NCBI RefSeq assembly: GCF_943193155.1
Contig: NZ_CALPDB010000003.1
Coordinates: forward strand, 62,001 to 126,000
From: Veillonella intestinalis
GTDB taxonomy: Bacteria; Bacillota; Negativicutes; Veillonellales; Veillonellaceae
Direction of reading: 5' to 3'
DNA length: 64,000 nt
The notes beneath the pieces were generated by a model. It ran no database searches and was not told the origin of the DNA. It was given only the letters and a program-made list of their open reading frames with translations. Numbering within the stretch: the stretch's first letter is position 1; each line of letters opens with the position of its first letter. A program made the translations under genes and the position numbers. Positions 54,112-63,451 of this stretch are shown here, piece after piece.

Positions 54112-54418
54112 AATGCGCCTCTTTACTATAATAAAATAAAGTAGTATTGGTTAAATAGTTGCTTAATAAGCTATATAGTAAGTATATATAAAGCGCATAA
54201 ATATAATATGAACTGGTGTATAAAATAGGTTGTGAGGCAAAATATATAATAAAAAAGTGGCAGAAATATATAAAGTAGAAAAGCAAAGGGAATATATAAC
54301 AGAGAGAGTATATAACAAAGATAACAGTTGTAATGATTTATATTACATATTATAATGGTATCATGAGAAGATAGGTAAGTTATAGCGTTGAATAGTAGAT
54401 TGAAAAGAGGTTTTTATT
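54112..54418. other. Non-coding, very AT-rich divergent region
   Basis: No gene seen. Contains several ATATATAA-like stretches and AGTATATAACA repeats; promoters of the divergent beta-helix and DODA genes must lie here, but none stands out. Confidence 0.5.
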
Positions 54419-55345
54419 ATGATGGAGGAAAAAGAAACAGTACACTTACATCAAAGAAATATAGCAAATACGGTGATGGTTTCAGAGGAAGCCATTTCGG
54501 AGAGAGCAGTTTCAAAATCAGCAACTTCAGAGAATATCAGAGTTAAATCAAGTATGCCTGTTTTATTTATAGGACATGGTTCCCCCATGAATCTAATAGA
54601 AGACAATCCTTGGACTAAAGAATGGGAGAAAATAGTAGCGAATATACCTAAGCCAAAGGCTATTTTGATGATTTCGGCTCATTGGTATACAGCAGGTAGT
54701 TTTGTACAAGGGGATGCTGAGCCTGCTATGATTTATGATATGTATGGATTTCCCGAACCCATTTATGAGCTACAATATCCAGCACATACATCTAAATCGT
54801 TGATTGAGTGGATACAAACTGTATTAGGTAGTGAAGTGTCAGTAAAAATGAATCGTGGTTATGACCACGGGGCTTATGCACCCTTATTAAAAATGTTTCC
54901 AGAAGCAGATATTCCTGTAGTTCAATTGTCTGTCGATTACCAGAAGGATGCTCGTCAGTGGTTTGCTTTAGGGCAAAAGTTATCTGCATTACGTGAGCAA
55001 GGTGTGCTTATTATAGGCAGTGGTGATATTGTTCATAATTTACGAATCATTAATCCCAATATGGGGAATAGTGCCTTGCTACAGGCTGAACAGTTTGAAG
55101 AAACTTTATTGCGTAAATTAGATCCTACAATGGATAATGATTTAGAAGGTGCTTTACATTGGGAAATGTTGCCTGGTGCTCGGGTTGCAGCAGAGATGCC
55201 GGATCATTTAGCGCCATTATATTATTGCTTAGGCGCTGTATTGGGTGAAGGCACAGTTAATCAGTTAACATTACAACCTGTTACTATTACTACTCATGAT
55301 TATGTATGGGGGAGTTTGAGTATGACTAGTTTAGTTTGGGATTGA
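54419..55345 (+). CDS. DODA-type extradiol aromatic dioxygenase (YgiD-like)
   Basis: 308 residues. F-I-G-H-G-S-P-M-N, S-A-H-W-Y, H-G-A-Y-A-P-L and G-S-G-D-I-V-H-N carry the metal-binding histidines of the LigB-type 4,5-DOPA dioxygenase family. The usual start corresponds to M-P-V-L-F-I at residue 46, so 45 extra N-terminal residues rich in S-E-x-A repeats are unusual. AGAGG precedes ATG 54419. Substrate unknown; such enzymes need O2, odd for an anaerobe. Confidence 0.82.
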   Translation: MMEEKETVHLHQRNIANTVMVSEEAISERAVSKSATSENIRVKSSMPVLFIGHGSPMNLIEDNPWTKEWEKIVANIPKPKAILMISAHWYTAGSFVQGDAEPAMIYDMYGFPEPIYELQYPAHTSKSLIEWIQTVLGSEVSVKMNRGYDHGAYAPLLKMFPEADIPVVQLSVDYQKDARQWFALGQKLSALREQGVLIIGSGDIVHNLRIINPNMGNSALLQAEQFEETLLRKLDPTMDNDLEGALHWEMLPGARVAAEMPDHLAPLYYCLGAVLGEGTVNQLTLQPVTITTHDYVWGSLSMTSLVWD

Positions 55346-55357
55346 TAGAGCATATAT

Positions 55358-55397
55358 AAAATAGCCGCCATTCTAATTATGGAATGACGGCCATTTT
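55358..55397. terminator. Bidirectional terminator
   Basis: A 16-bp stem with G-U pairs and flanking A/T tracts between converging genes. Confidence 0.75.
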
Positions 55398-55436
55398 ATT
55401 TTCTATTTTATATATACTAGTTTGAGTGAGCTTGTG

Positions 55437-56000
55437 TTAATGAGTCAGTGCTTGTCGGTTTAAGCTTTGAAGGGCATTAACAATTGGTACTTCCGCTGCC
55501 GATAAGATGATAATCATTAGGAAATCAGCGGGAATATCAAAGGCAATTGCAACATGAAAGATATCACTTAGCGGCACGGCTTGATTCAAATATAAGGATA
55601 ATATGGCAATTTTATACGATAAGCCAAAGAGATAAGTAATGAAAATCCCTAGACAGTTAAGTCCAAAATAGCTTTTGCGACTGTGAAGGTGGTAGTGATG
55701 CTTCATATAGGATAGAATCCCTGCTGTAAAAATAAAACCAATTAAATAGCCAAAGCTAGGACGGACAATATAGCCAAGACCGCCACCACCAGCGAAAATA
55801 GGAATTCCAATAAGCCCCATAAGCACATAAGTAGCTACAGCACCCCAAGCGTAGCGTGGTGGTAAAATGACCGCAGCTAATAATACAAAGGTAAATTGTA
55901 ACGTGTAATAATCAAAGTAAGGTAATGGAATTTGAATGCGTGCTCCAATTGTTAATAATGCGATGATGAGTGCCGCACGAAATAACAAACGTGTTTTCAT
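55437..56000 (-). CDS. bioY: BioY, biotin ECF transporter substrate-binding subunit
   Basis: 187 residues, about six membrane helices. The family pattern A-R-I-Q-I-P-L-P, G-A-V-A-T-Y-V-L-M-G-L-I-G-I-P-I-F and G-G-G-G-L-G-Y-I-V-R-P-S-F-G-Y-L-I-G-F is clear. Takes up biotin with EcfA/T modules encoded elsewhere. GAGGAGG precedes ATG 56000. Controlled by a BirA-like operator (56056-56087). Confidence 0.92.
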   Translation of the reverse strand: MKTRLLFRAALIIALLTIGARIQIPLPYFDYYTLQFTFVLLAAVILPPRYAWGAVATYVLMGLIGIPIFAGGGGLGYIVRPSFGYLIGFIFTAGILSYMKHHYHLHSRKSYFGLNCLGIFITYLFGLSYKIAILSLYLNQAVPLSDIFHVAIAFDIPADFLMIIILSAAEVPIVNALQSLNRQALTH

Positions 56001-56033
56001 AAAAAAGACCTCCTCTTTCTATACCTAATTTTA

Positions 56034-56087
56034 AGTATACAAGGGGAGGTTCTTTTTATCAACCTATTATTTTTATTGGGTTTACAA
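56034..56087 (-). promoter_or_regulatory. bioY promoter with BirA-type operator
   Basis: Leftward promoter TTGATA (56062-56057), 17-bp spacer, TATACT (56039-56034). TTGTAAACC-N14-GGTTGATAA (56087-56056) is a BirA box whose right arm overlaps the -35, so the biotin repressor would block transcription when biotin is plentiful. Confidence 0.8.
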
Positions 56088-56209
56088 TTATAGTGTTGCT
56101 AAATAGCTATGTTTAATGTTTACAAGCTGCATTTTTTAATAAACTTAGTTCTTATATACCGATTACTAATGCATGAATGTTTAATATTCCCATATTCAAT
56201 GAATTTGAA

Positions 56210-57136
56210 CTACATAATGGTTGCCATAATTGCTTTTTGCATATGTAAACGATTTTCGGCTTCGTCAAAAATAACTTGAGCTTGCGCTTCAAATACGTCA
56301 TTTGTAATTTCTTCTTCACGATGAGCTGGAAGGCAATGCATAACTATGGCATCCGGTTGGGCTACATTAAGAAGATCTTGGTTGACTTGGAAGCCTTTGA
56401 AAATATTGAGTCTTGCTTCATATTCTGCCTCTTGTCCCATACTAGCATATACATCTGTGTAGAAAATGTCAGAATTTTTAGCGGCAATTAGGGGATCATT
56501 AAGAATTTCGATGGTACCACCAGTTGCTTTGGCATCAGCGGTAGCTAGTTTAATAATTTCTTTATTAGGTTCATAGCCTTTTGGGCCAGCAAAGGTAAAA
56601 TGCATACCGAGTTTAGCACAGGCAAACATTAAGGAGTGAGCCATATTATTGCCATCCCCAATGAAGGTTAATTTCTTGCCTGCTAAGTTTTTACCCTTAT
56701 ACTCTACGGCTGTCATCATGTCAGCCATAGCTTGGCAGGGATGAAGCAGGTCTGTTAATGCATTGATAACGGGCACATCCGCATATTTGGCAAGTTCCAA
56801 GACTGTATCGTGGGCGAATGTGCGAATCATAATGCCATCTACATAGCGAGATAATACACGGGCTGTATCTTTTATAGGTTCACCACGACCCATTTGCAAA
56901 TCTCGGCTCGATAGGAATAAGCCTTGTCCCCCTAGCTGATAGATGCCTGTTTCAAAAGAGACACGAGTACGTGTAGATGATTTTTCAAAAATCATTCCTA
57001 AGGTTTTTCCTTGTAAGTAGGGATGAGGTATGCCTGCTTTTTGTTTTTCTTTTAGGTCTGTTGCTAGTTCTAATAATTGCCATACTTCTTCAGTTGAAAG
57101 GTCATGGATAGAAATAAAATCGTCGCCCTGTTTCAT
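56210..57136 (-). CDS. argF: Ornithine carbamoyltransferase
   Basis: 308 residues. S-T-R-T-R (carbamoyl phosphate), H-P-C-Q and H-C-L-P (ornithine) are intact. Converts ornithine to citrulline. Last gene of the argCJBDF operon, 54 bp after argD. Confidence 0.95.
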   Translation of the reverse strand: MKQGDDFISIHDLSTEEVWQLLELATDLKEKQKAGIPHPYLQGKTLGMIFEKSSTRTRVSFETGIYQLGGQGLFLSSRDLQMGRGEPIKDTARVLSRYVDGIMIRTFAHDTVLELAKYADVPVINALTDLLHPCQAMADMMTAVEYKGKNLAGKKLTFIGDGNNMAHSLMFACAKLGMHFTFAGPKGYEPNKEIIKLATADAKATGGTIEILNDPLIAAKNSDIFYTDVYASMGQEAEYEARLNIFKGFQVNQDLLNVAQPDAIVMHCLPAHREEEITNDVFEAQAQVIFDEAENRLHMQKAIMATIM

Positions 57137-57190
57137 AAGTTGCTCCTTTGTTCGTATGCTCGTATGCTTGTATGAATGTATATAAATAGT

Positions 57191-58387
57191 TTAGTCTATA
57201 TGCGTTGGTAATACGTCATTTAAGACGGTAATGAGTTGATCTACATGTTCTTTAGTAATTGTTAAAGGCGGGACAAAACGTAGGACTGTATTAGCGGTGC
57301 AGTTAATAATAAGACCTTTTTGTAGGCAGTGATTCACAATATCACGACCTGGTTTAGTAAGCTCTACACCAACCATAAGGCCCTTGCCACGGACATCCGT
57401 AATTAAAGTTGGATACTGTGTTTTTAAGTGGCTTAATTGCTCTAATAGATACTTGCCTACTGTTGTGGCGTTAGCCATAAGCTGTTCTGTTTCGATGGCG
57501 GTTAAAACAGCATTAGCGGCGGCACAGGCTAGGGGATTGCCACCAAAGGTGGAACCATGGTCACCAGCTTTGAAGGTATGAGCTAGTTTATTTGTACTCA
57601 AAAAGGCTCCAATGGGCACACCGCCAGCGAGTCCTTTAGCTAAGGTTACGATGTCTGGTTGAATACCAAATTGTTGGTAAGCAAAGAAGGTGCCTGTACG
57701 GCCCATGCCAGCTTGAATTTCATCAATAATAAGAAGCACATCATATTTTTCACACAGTGTTTTTACTTCTTTAAGATAATTGGCAGATGGAATATGAACG
57801 CCTCCTTCGCCTTGGATTGCTTCTAATAAAATGGCACAAGTTTTATCGGTAACTTTGGCTGTTAATGCGTTAATATCTCCGTAGGGTACATAGTCGAAGC
57901 CTGCTGGCAAGGGGCCAAAGCCCTGATGATATTTTTCTTGGCCTGTAGCCGTTAAGGTGGCGATGGTGCGTCCGTGGAAGCTGTGAAGGGCTGAAATGAT
58001 TTGGATTTTTTCAGGATCCTTAGCTGTTGCATATTTACGGGCTAGTTTAATAGCGCCCTCGTTAGCTTCGGCCCCTGAATTGGCAAAAAAGACTTTATCC
58101 ATGCCGCTTAAGGCTTTTAATTTGGCAGCGGCTTGAGCTTGTACTTCTGTGTAATAGAGATTAGAGCAATGGATCATTTTACTGGCTTGCTCTGCAATGG
58201 CTTTTACTAATGGTGGATAATTATGGCCTACTATATTAACAGCAATCCCGGCTAAATAGTCTAAATATTGTTTCCCATTCGTGTCATAGAGGTAAGGCCC
58301 TTCGCCATGGTCAAGAACGATATCATACCGTGCAAAGACTGGGAAATAATCTTGTTTATCGTGATTTATAATGTCGGTTGTATTCAT
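57191..58387 (-). CDS. argD: Acetylornithine aminotransferase
   Basis: 398 residues; class III aminotransferase with N-S-G-A-E-A-N-E-G-A, the D-E-I-Q-A-G-M-G-R-T-G metal/PLP region and the PLP lysine in L-A-K-G-L-A-G-G-V-P-I-G. Converts acetylglutamate semialdehyde to acetylornithine. 11 bp after argB. Confidence 0.95.
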   Translation of the reverse strand: MNTTDIINHDKQDYFPVFARYDIVLDHGEGPYLYDTNGKQYLDYLAGIAVNIVGHNYPPLVKAIAEQASKMIHCSNLYYTEVQAQAAAKLKALSGMDKVFFANSGAEANEGAIKLARKYATAKDPEKIQIISALHSFHGRTIATLTATGQEKYHQGFGPLPAGFDYVPYGDINALTAKVTDKTCAILLEAIQGEGGVHIPSANYLKEVKTLCEKYDVLLIIDEIQAGMGRTGTFFAYQQFGIQPDIVTLAKGLAGGVPIGAFLSTNKLAHTFKAGDHGSTFGGNPLACAAANAVLTAIETEQLMANATTVGKYLLEQLSHLKTQYPTLITDVRGKGLMVGVELTKPGRDIVNHCLQKGLIINCTANTVLRFVPPLTITKEHVDQLITVLNDVLPTHID

Positions 58388-58398
58388 GGGGCTCCTCC

Positions 58399-59352
58399 TT
58401 AAATAATTTCTGTGCCAATCCCTTTATTTGTAAATAATTCAAGCAATAATGCATGTGGCTCACGCCCGTCGATAATGCTGACGCGTTTGGTACCGCATTG
58501 TAGGGCATGTAAGACGGCTTCCACTTTAGGAATCATACCACCTTGGATTGTGCCGTTTTCGATTAGAGCAACAGCTTCTGCTTGGGGAATGCTAGAGAGG
58601 AAAGATTTTGGATCATCTAAGGATGTATAAATACCTTTGGTGTTAGTAAGCATGAGGAGTTTTTCAGCTCCCAAAGCGCCTGCTACTTCGGCGGCTACAT
58701 AGTCAGCATTGATATTATAGGTAGTTTCGCCTTTGCCGGCTCCTATTGGTGAAATGACAGGTACATAGCCATTGTCTAATAAATCGTTAATTAATTGTGT
58801 ATTGACCGCAGTAACTTCACCTACAAAGCCAATATCTATGTGATTTGTTTCACCATTGGCTTCATGCACTTCGGCCAGTTTTTTATGGGCTTTTAGCAAA
58901 TTGGCATCTTTGCCAGTTAAACCGATAGCAGGAATGCCCAAACTATTGAGGCGACTAACAATTTCTGCATTAATTTTGCCACCTAGTACCATTTGCGCAA
59001 TTGTAACAGTTTCAGCATCGGTTACGCGTAGACCGCTAACAAATGAGCTTGTTTTACCAACTTTTTCTAAAAAGTTAGTAATGTCAGGACCGCCGCCATG
59101 GACGAGAACGGGGCGAATGCCAATGCATTTCATAAGGGCAATGTCTTGCATGACTTTATTTTTTAGTTCTTCGCTAATCATTGCATTGCCACCATATTTG
59201 ATGACCATAGTTTTGCCGGTAAATTTTTGAATATATGGCAAAGCTTCGATAAGGATGGAAGCTTTGCTGGCAGCACTTAGTGTAGTGTGGATAGCTGCCT
59301 CATTAGGGTTGTGAACGGTAGCTACATTAAGGTCGTTAAGTTCGTTAATCAT
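58399..59352 (-). CDS. argB: Acetylglutamate kinase
   Basis: 317 residues. V-I-K-Y-G-G-N-A-M, V-H-G-G-G-P-D-I-T and I-N-A-D-Y-V-A-A-E-V-A match. Second step of arginine synthesis. N-terminal extension of about 25 residues over the usual length; ATG 59352 is supported by AAAGGAG. Confidence 0.93.
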   Translation of the reverse strand: MINELNDLNVATVHNPNEAAIHTTLSAASKASILIEALPYIQKFTGKTMVIKYGGNAMISEELKNKVMQDIALMKCIGIRPVLVHGGGPDITNFLEKVGKTSSFVSGLRVTDAETVTIAQMVLGGKINAEIVSRLNSLGIPAIGLTGKDANLLKAHKKLAEVHEANGETNHIDIGFVGEVTAVNTQLINDLLDNGYVPVISPIGAGKGETTYNINADYVAAEVAGALGAEKLLMLTNTKGIYTSLDDPKSFLSSIPQAEAVALIENGTIQGGMIPKVEAVLHALQCGTKRVSIIDGREPHALLLELFTNKGIGTEII

Positions 59353-59399
59353 AGGAAGAGCTCCTTTCAATTAAGTTGTGGAAACTACAAAATACTTTA

Positions 59400-60620
59400 T
59401 TAGGTATGATATTCGCCGTTGATTTTTACATAGTCATATGTTAAATCACAGGTCCAGACAGTAGCATTAGCTTGCCCTTCATTGAGTTCGACGGTGACGG
59501 TAATATCATGTTCACTCATAATGTCTTTTAAGGTTTTTTCATTATATACAGCGCCCATGCCATTTTTGAAAATTGTAATGCCGCCAATTTTTAATACAGT
59601 CGTATCTGGATTCATAGGGGCTCCTGCATAGCCGGCGGCACAGATGAGACGACCCCAGTTTGGATCTTCCCCAAAAAATGCTGTTTTCACAAGAGGGGAA
59701 TTGGCGATGGTCATGCCTACCAATTTAGCACTTTCAAAATCGGTGGCTTCTTCCACATTAATGGTAATGAATTTGCTAGCTCCTTCGCCATCGGCAGCAA
59801 TTTGTTTGGCTAGAGATACAGTAATTGCCATAAGCGCTTCTTGAAAAAGGTCAAAGTATTCGTTTTCTGTATCAATGAGCGGGTTTTCAGCAGCACCATT
59901 TGCTAATATGATAGCCATGTCATTAGTGCTCATATCGCCATCAACGGAAATCATGTTAAAGGATTTGGACACACAAGCATGAAGTGCTTTTTGAAGGAGT
60001 TCAGGGGTAATGGCAAGGTCTGTTGTTATGTAACAAAGCATTGTCGCCATATTAGGGCGAATCATGCCTGACCCTTTGGCAATAGCTCCTAAGTGAATCT
60101 CTTTATCTGCTACAGTGAAATGTGTACTGGCTGTTTTGGAGTAGGTGTCAGTGGTTAAAATTGCTTTGCCTGCTAGTTCAGTGCCATCAAAGGTCAGGCT
60201 ATCTACTAATGTAGGGATAGCTTTAGTAATATCATCAATAGGCAATTGTTGGCCAATAATACCAGTAGAACCAACCACTATATCATTAGGTTCGCAATGT
60301 AGGGCTTGAGCTGTAGCTTGTGCCATAGTATGAGCGTTAGCTAGCCCTTGTGCTCCAGTGCAAGCATTGGCACAACCCGAATTAGAAATAATAGCATGGG
60401 CGGTGCCAGTAGCTACAGTTTCTTTGGAAATATATACTGGAGCCGCTGCTACCTTGTTTTGGGTAAAAGTACCGGCTACGGCTGCTTTTTTAGCTGTATA
60501 AATGAGGGCCAAATCATGTTTGCCACTTTTCTTTAAGCCGGCTTGAATACCAATTGCTTGAAAGCCTTTAGCATAAGTAACTCCGTGAGAAATTGTATCT
60601 AAAGTAATTGTTTGTTTCAT
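59400..60620 (-). CDS. argJ: Glutamate N-acetyltransferase/ornithine acetyltransferase (bifunctional)
   Basis: 406 residues. The self-cleavage site N-M-A-T-M-L (Thr becomes the nucleophile) and G-A-I-A-K-G-S-G-M-I are clear. It recycles acetyl groups between acetylornithine and glutamate, so a separate argE is not needed. Confidence 0.95.
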   Translation of the reverse strand: MKQTITLDTISHGVTYAKGFQAIGIQAGLKKSGKHDLALIYTAKKAAVAGTFTQNKVAAAPVYISKETVATGTAHAIISNSGCANACTGAQGLANAHTMAQATAQALHCEPNDIVVGSTGIIGQQLPIDDITKAIPTLVDSLTFDGTELAGKAILTTDTYSKTASTHFTVADKEIHLGAIAKGSGMIRPNMATMLCYITTDLAITPELLQKALHACVSKSFNMISVDGDMSTNDMAIILANGAAENPLIDTENEYFDLFQEALMAITVSLAKQIAADGEGASKFITINVEEATDFESAKLVGMTIANSPLVKTAFFGEDPNWGRLICAAGYAGAPMNPDTTVLKIGGITIFKNGMGAVYNEKTLKDIMSEHDITVTVELNEGQANATVWTCDLTYDYVKINGEYHT

Positions 60621-60682
60621 AGGAAGGACCTCCTTGGATAGTTATAATTTATAGGATGTATTGATTTTTAGTTGTATGGATT

Positions 60683-61720
60683 TTATGGATACATAGGGAT
60701 TAATTGTAACACTGTAGTTTCTTCATAGCCACAAGCAATGTTTAAGTTTTGGACTGCTTGTCCAGCAGCGCCTTTTACTAAATTATCGATCGCACTAAGG
60801 ACGATTACTCGTCGGGTTCGTGTGTCTATATGCCAGCCTATGTCAATGAAGTTGGAACCGCGCACATATTTGGTGTTTGGATAAGATCCTTCACCACGTA
60901 AGCGGACGAAGGGTTCCTTTCCATAGGCCGTTTTAAAAGCATTGGTAATGTCGCTATTATTTATAGATGGCTGTAATGTGGCATAGGCTGTAGCTAAGAT
61001 ACCTCGACTCATAGGCACTAGATGAGGTGTGAAATTAACCATTATGGGGGTATCATTTAAAAGACTTAAGGCTTGTTCGATTTCTGGCGTATGGCGATGA
61101 GTAGCTACACCGTAGGCCTTAAAGGCATCATAAAATTCCGGATAATGGGTATCTTGCTTAGGAGAGCGACCAGCTCCGGAGGTACCTGATTTAGCATCAA
61201 TGATAATCGTTGTTGTATCGATGAGTTTGGCTTTAACCAAGGGGGCTAGGGCTAATATAGAAGCTGTAGTATAACAACCAGCATTGCCAATAATCTTGGC
61301 AGTTTTAATAGCGGAGCGGTTTAATTCAGCTAACCCGTATACACTGTTAGCTTGAGGATGTGTGTGGGGGACATGGTACCAATTTTCGTAAATGCTAGTA
61401 TCTTTGAAACGATAGTCAGCTCCTAAATCAATGAGTCGGACTGGCGTATTTTCTAAGAATTGACCTACTTTCATAGCATGACCGTGCGGTAGAGCTACAA
61501 AGATAAAATCACTGTCTTGGGCAATGGAGGGTAAATCAGCTAGGCTTTCTAAGGTTAACTTGGTAAGGCCAAAGAGATGTGGATATATATCACTTAGGGC
61601 TTTGCCTGCATGATTTTCAGAGGTTACATGGGTTAAGGTTACATAGGGATGATGTAATAATAATTTAACTAATTCGGCACCGGCATATCCTGTTGCGCCA
61701 ATAATACTTACTTTTGTCAT
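60683..61720 (-). CDS. argC: N-acetyl-gamma-glutamyl-phosphate reductase
   Basis: 345 residues; G-A-T-G-Y-A-G-A-E-L (NADP binding) and G-N-A-G-C-Y-T-T (catalytic Cys) and H-R-H-T-P-E-I-E match. First gene of the arg operon. The promoter is about 200 bp upstream, behind an ARG-box pair, giving a long leader with a tandem repeat. Confidence 0.95.
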   Translation of the reverse strand: MTKVSIIGATGYAGAELVKLLLHHPYVTLTHVTSENHAGKALSDIYPHLFGLTKLTLESLADLPSIAQDSDFIFVALPHGHAMKVGQFLENTPVRLIDLGADYRFKDTSIYENWYHVPHTHPQANSVYGLAELNRSAIKTAKIIGNAGCYTTASILALAPLVKAKLIDTTTIIIDAKSGTSGAGRSPKQDTHYPEFYDAFKAYGVATHRHTPEIEQALSLLNDTPIMVNFTPHLVPMSRGILATAYATLQPSINNSDITNAFKTAYGKEPFVRLRGEGSYPNTKYVRGSNFIDIGWHIDTRTRRVIVLSAIDNLVKGAAGQAVQNLNIACGYEETTVLQLIPMYP

Positions 61721-61773
61721 ATGAATCGCTCCTCTAAATGCATTAATATAAAGTTAAGTGAATATTAGTATTA

Positions 61774-61824
61774 GTACATATTTAGTGATAGTACATATAC
61801 CGTAATAGTGCATATACCGTAATA
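61774..61824. repeat. Three tandem 17-bp repeats in the argC leader
   Basis: Copies at 61774-61790, 61791-61807 and 61808-61824; consensus GTACATATACCGTAATA (first copy diverged). Role unknown. Confidence 0.7.
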
Positions 61825-61885
61825 CTTTCTTTTAGCTAAGGGTTAATGGCTACTATGGATTAACTTGAAATTCGTTAATTGATAA

Positions 61886-61920
61886 AGAATTAATATTCTT
61901 AGAATTTGCATAAAAATTCT
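61886..61920. promoter_or_regulatory. Pair of ARG boxes
   Basis: AGAAT-TAAT-ATTCT (61886-61899) and TGCAT-AAAA-ATTCT (61907-61920). Centres are exactly 21 bp apart, the spacing of paired ArgR boxes. They cover the predicted start of transcription. Confidence 0.7.
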
Positions 61921-61929
61921 ATGGTTGAA

Positions 61930-61959
61930 ATTATACACCTGGTAAGAATAAAAATGCAA
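61930..61959 (-). promoter_or_regulatory. argC promoter
   Basis: Leftward TTGCAT (61959-61954), 18-bp spacer, TATAAT (61935-61930). Confidence 0.6.
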
Positions 61960-62100
61960 TATAAAATTATAAAAATACGACCTGATTAGTATATATCTTA
62001 TGTATATGAAAAATGACATTATGTAATGCCAGGAAAAATAAAGTGTTGGGGGAGAGAAATCCTATTTGTAAAGAATAGAAAATATAAGATTGAATGCATA

Positions 62101-62139
62101 AAAAAACACCGTTAGTTATAACTAACGGTGTTTTTTTAT
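62101..62139. terminator. Bidirectional terminator
   Basis: Near-perfect hairpin of A6CACCGTTAGTTA with its complement and a T run, between the AEC transporter gene and the arg promoter; on the minus strand it would terminate the AEC transcript. Confidence 0.85.
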
Positions 62140-62170
62140 GTTTTTATAGGTGATATTAATCACAGCAATA

Positions 62171-63148
62171 TTAAATTGGGAACGTATAATAAGCAAAGAG
62201 GATAGCTATTGGCATAGTTATGGCTGAGAGGAGTGTTGTAGACATAACTACTTGGGTAGCAAACTCTGGATTATTTTTCATTTCAAAGGCAATTAGAGCT
62301 GTGTTAACAGCGGAAGGAACGCTATAGGTAATAATAATAGCTTGGGCTGCAATCGGGTCGACTGGCTGATAAAGGAGGATGTATAATAACATAACTACAC
62401 AAGCGAGTATAGGTCCCCCAATGAGACGTAGTGCTGTGGTAACCATCACATCTTTTTTGAAGAAATTATAAGGCGTGCGACTCATTTGAACGCCTAAGGT
62501 AATCATGGCCATACCAACAAAGGCACTGGCGAATATATTGAGGGGTGACCATAGCACTAAGGTTGTTAAGTCATAAGGTATGAGGCGTGCTAATAAGGCG
62601 GCTGGCGCGGCATAAAGGACGGGCATATGGAATACTAGCTTTAAAGCATCATGACGTGTTAGGAGACCAGAGCCAGCTTGATAGAAGCCTAAGGTATTGC
62701 AGAAAATAGTTTGAATGATGAAGGTAGCAATAACAGCTACGATACCAGCCTCTAAATAAGGCGTTTGACCATCAACGATATAGGGCATATTGGAAAAAAC
62801 AAAGGTAGCGATAGCGACCCCGATATTACCGCCATTATTAAACATGGTGGCATTCCGAACAATTTGTGTTTTTTTTCGATCATAGCCGAAGAATTTGGAT
62901 ACGCCTAAGGCCATGAAGCTATTGGAGAATAAAATAATGAAGGCACATACTGAAATGCCAATACTTTCAGCGGTTAAGTGGGCTGTATATAAAGACCTAA
63001 ATACATAGGCTGGTAGTAATATAAAAAAGTTTAATTTGCTTAGTGAGCGCAAATCAAGTTTGAAGTTTTTATCCAATATAAAGCCAACTAATACTAAGGC
63101 TAAAATTGGCACGACACTTGTCCAGAAGATATGCAGAAATAATGACAA
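62171..63148 (-). CDS. AEC-family transporter
   Basis: 325 residues with about ten membrane helices; F-N-N-G-G-N-I-G-V-A and I-T-Y-S-V-P-S-A-V-N-T are typical of the auxin efflux carrier/malate-type family. Substrate unknown (organic acid or amino acid likely). TTG start at 63148, eight bases after GGAGG. Confidence 0.85.
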   Translation of the reverse strand: MSLFLHIFWTSVVPILALVLVGFILDKNFKLDLRSLSKLNFFILLPAYVFRSLYTAHLTAESIGISVCAFIILFSNSFMALGVSKFFGYDRKKTQIVRNATMFNNGGNIGVAIATFVFSNMPYIVDGQTPYLEAGIVAVIATFIIQTIFCNTLGFYQAGSGLLTRHDALKLVFHMPVLYAAPAALLARLIPYDLTTLVLWSPLNIFASAFVGMAMITLGVQMSRTPYNFFKKDVMVTTALRLIGGPILACVVMLLYILLYQPVDPIAAQAIIITYSVPSAVNTALIAFEMKNNPEFATQVVMSTTLLSAITMPIAILFAYYTFPI

Positions 63149-63314
63149 TAGAATGGCCTCCTTTACATTACTATTACACTATGTTTCATTTATACTATAA
63201 CGCAATTACAATGTAAAAGACAACCAAAATTGATAATAATAGGCGAATTGAATATTCTTTTTTATAATTTGTAATATTTTCTGTAAAAGAGAGGTGTAAA
63301 AACGGGACTATATA

Positions 63315-63343
63315 TTACAATTCCCTAATAAATGGGGTATAAT
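63315..63343 (+). promoter_or_regulatory. modA promoter
   Basis: TTACAA (63315-63320), 17-bp spacer, TATAAT (63338-63343). About 100 nt of leader follow without another clear signal. Confidence 0.7.
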
Positions 63344-63451
63344 GAATTTACAAATAGTCAATACATTGGCTAAGATGTGTCGTTTAGAGCATAGTCAGAA
63401 TGGACTAAGTACGGTGTGTAAATACTTAGCGAATTGAAGGAGGCAGTTTAC

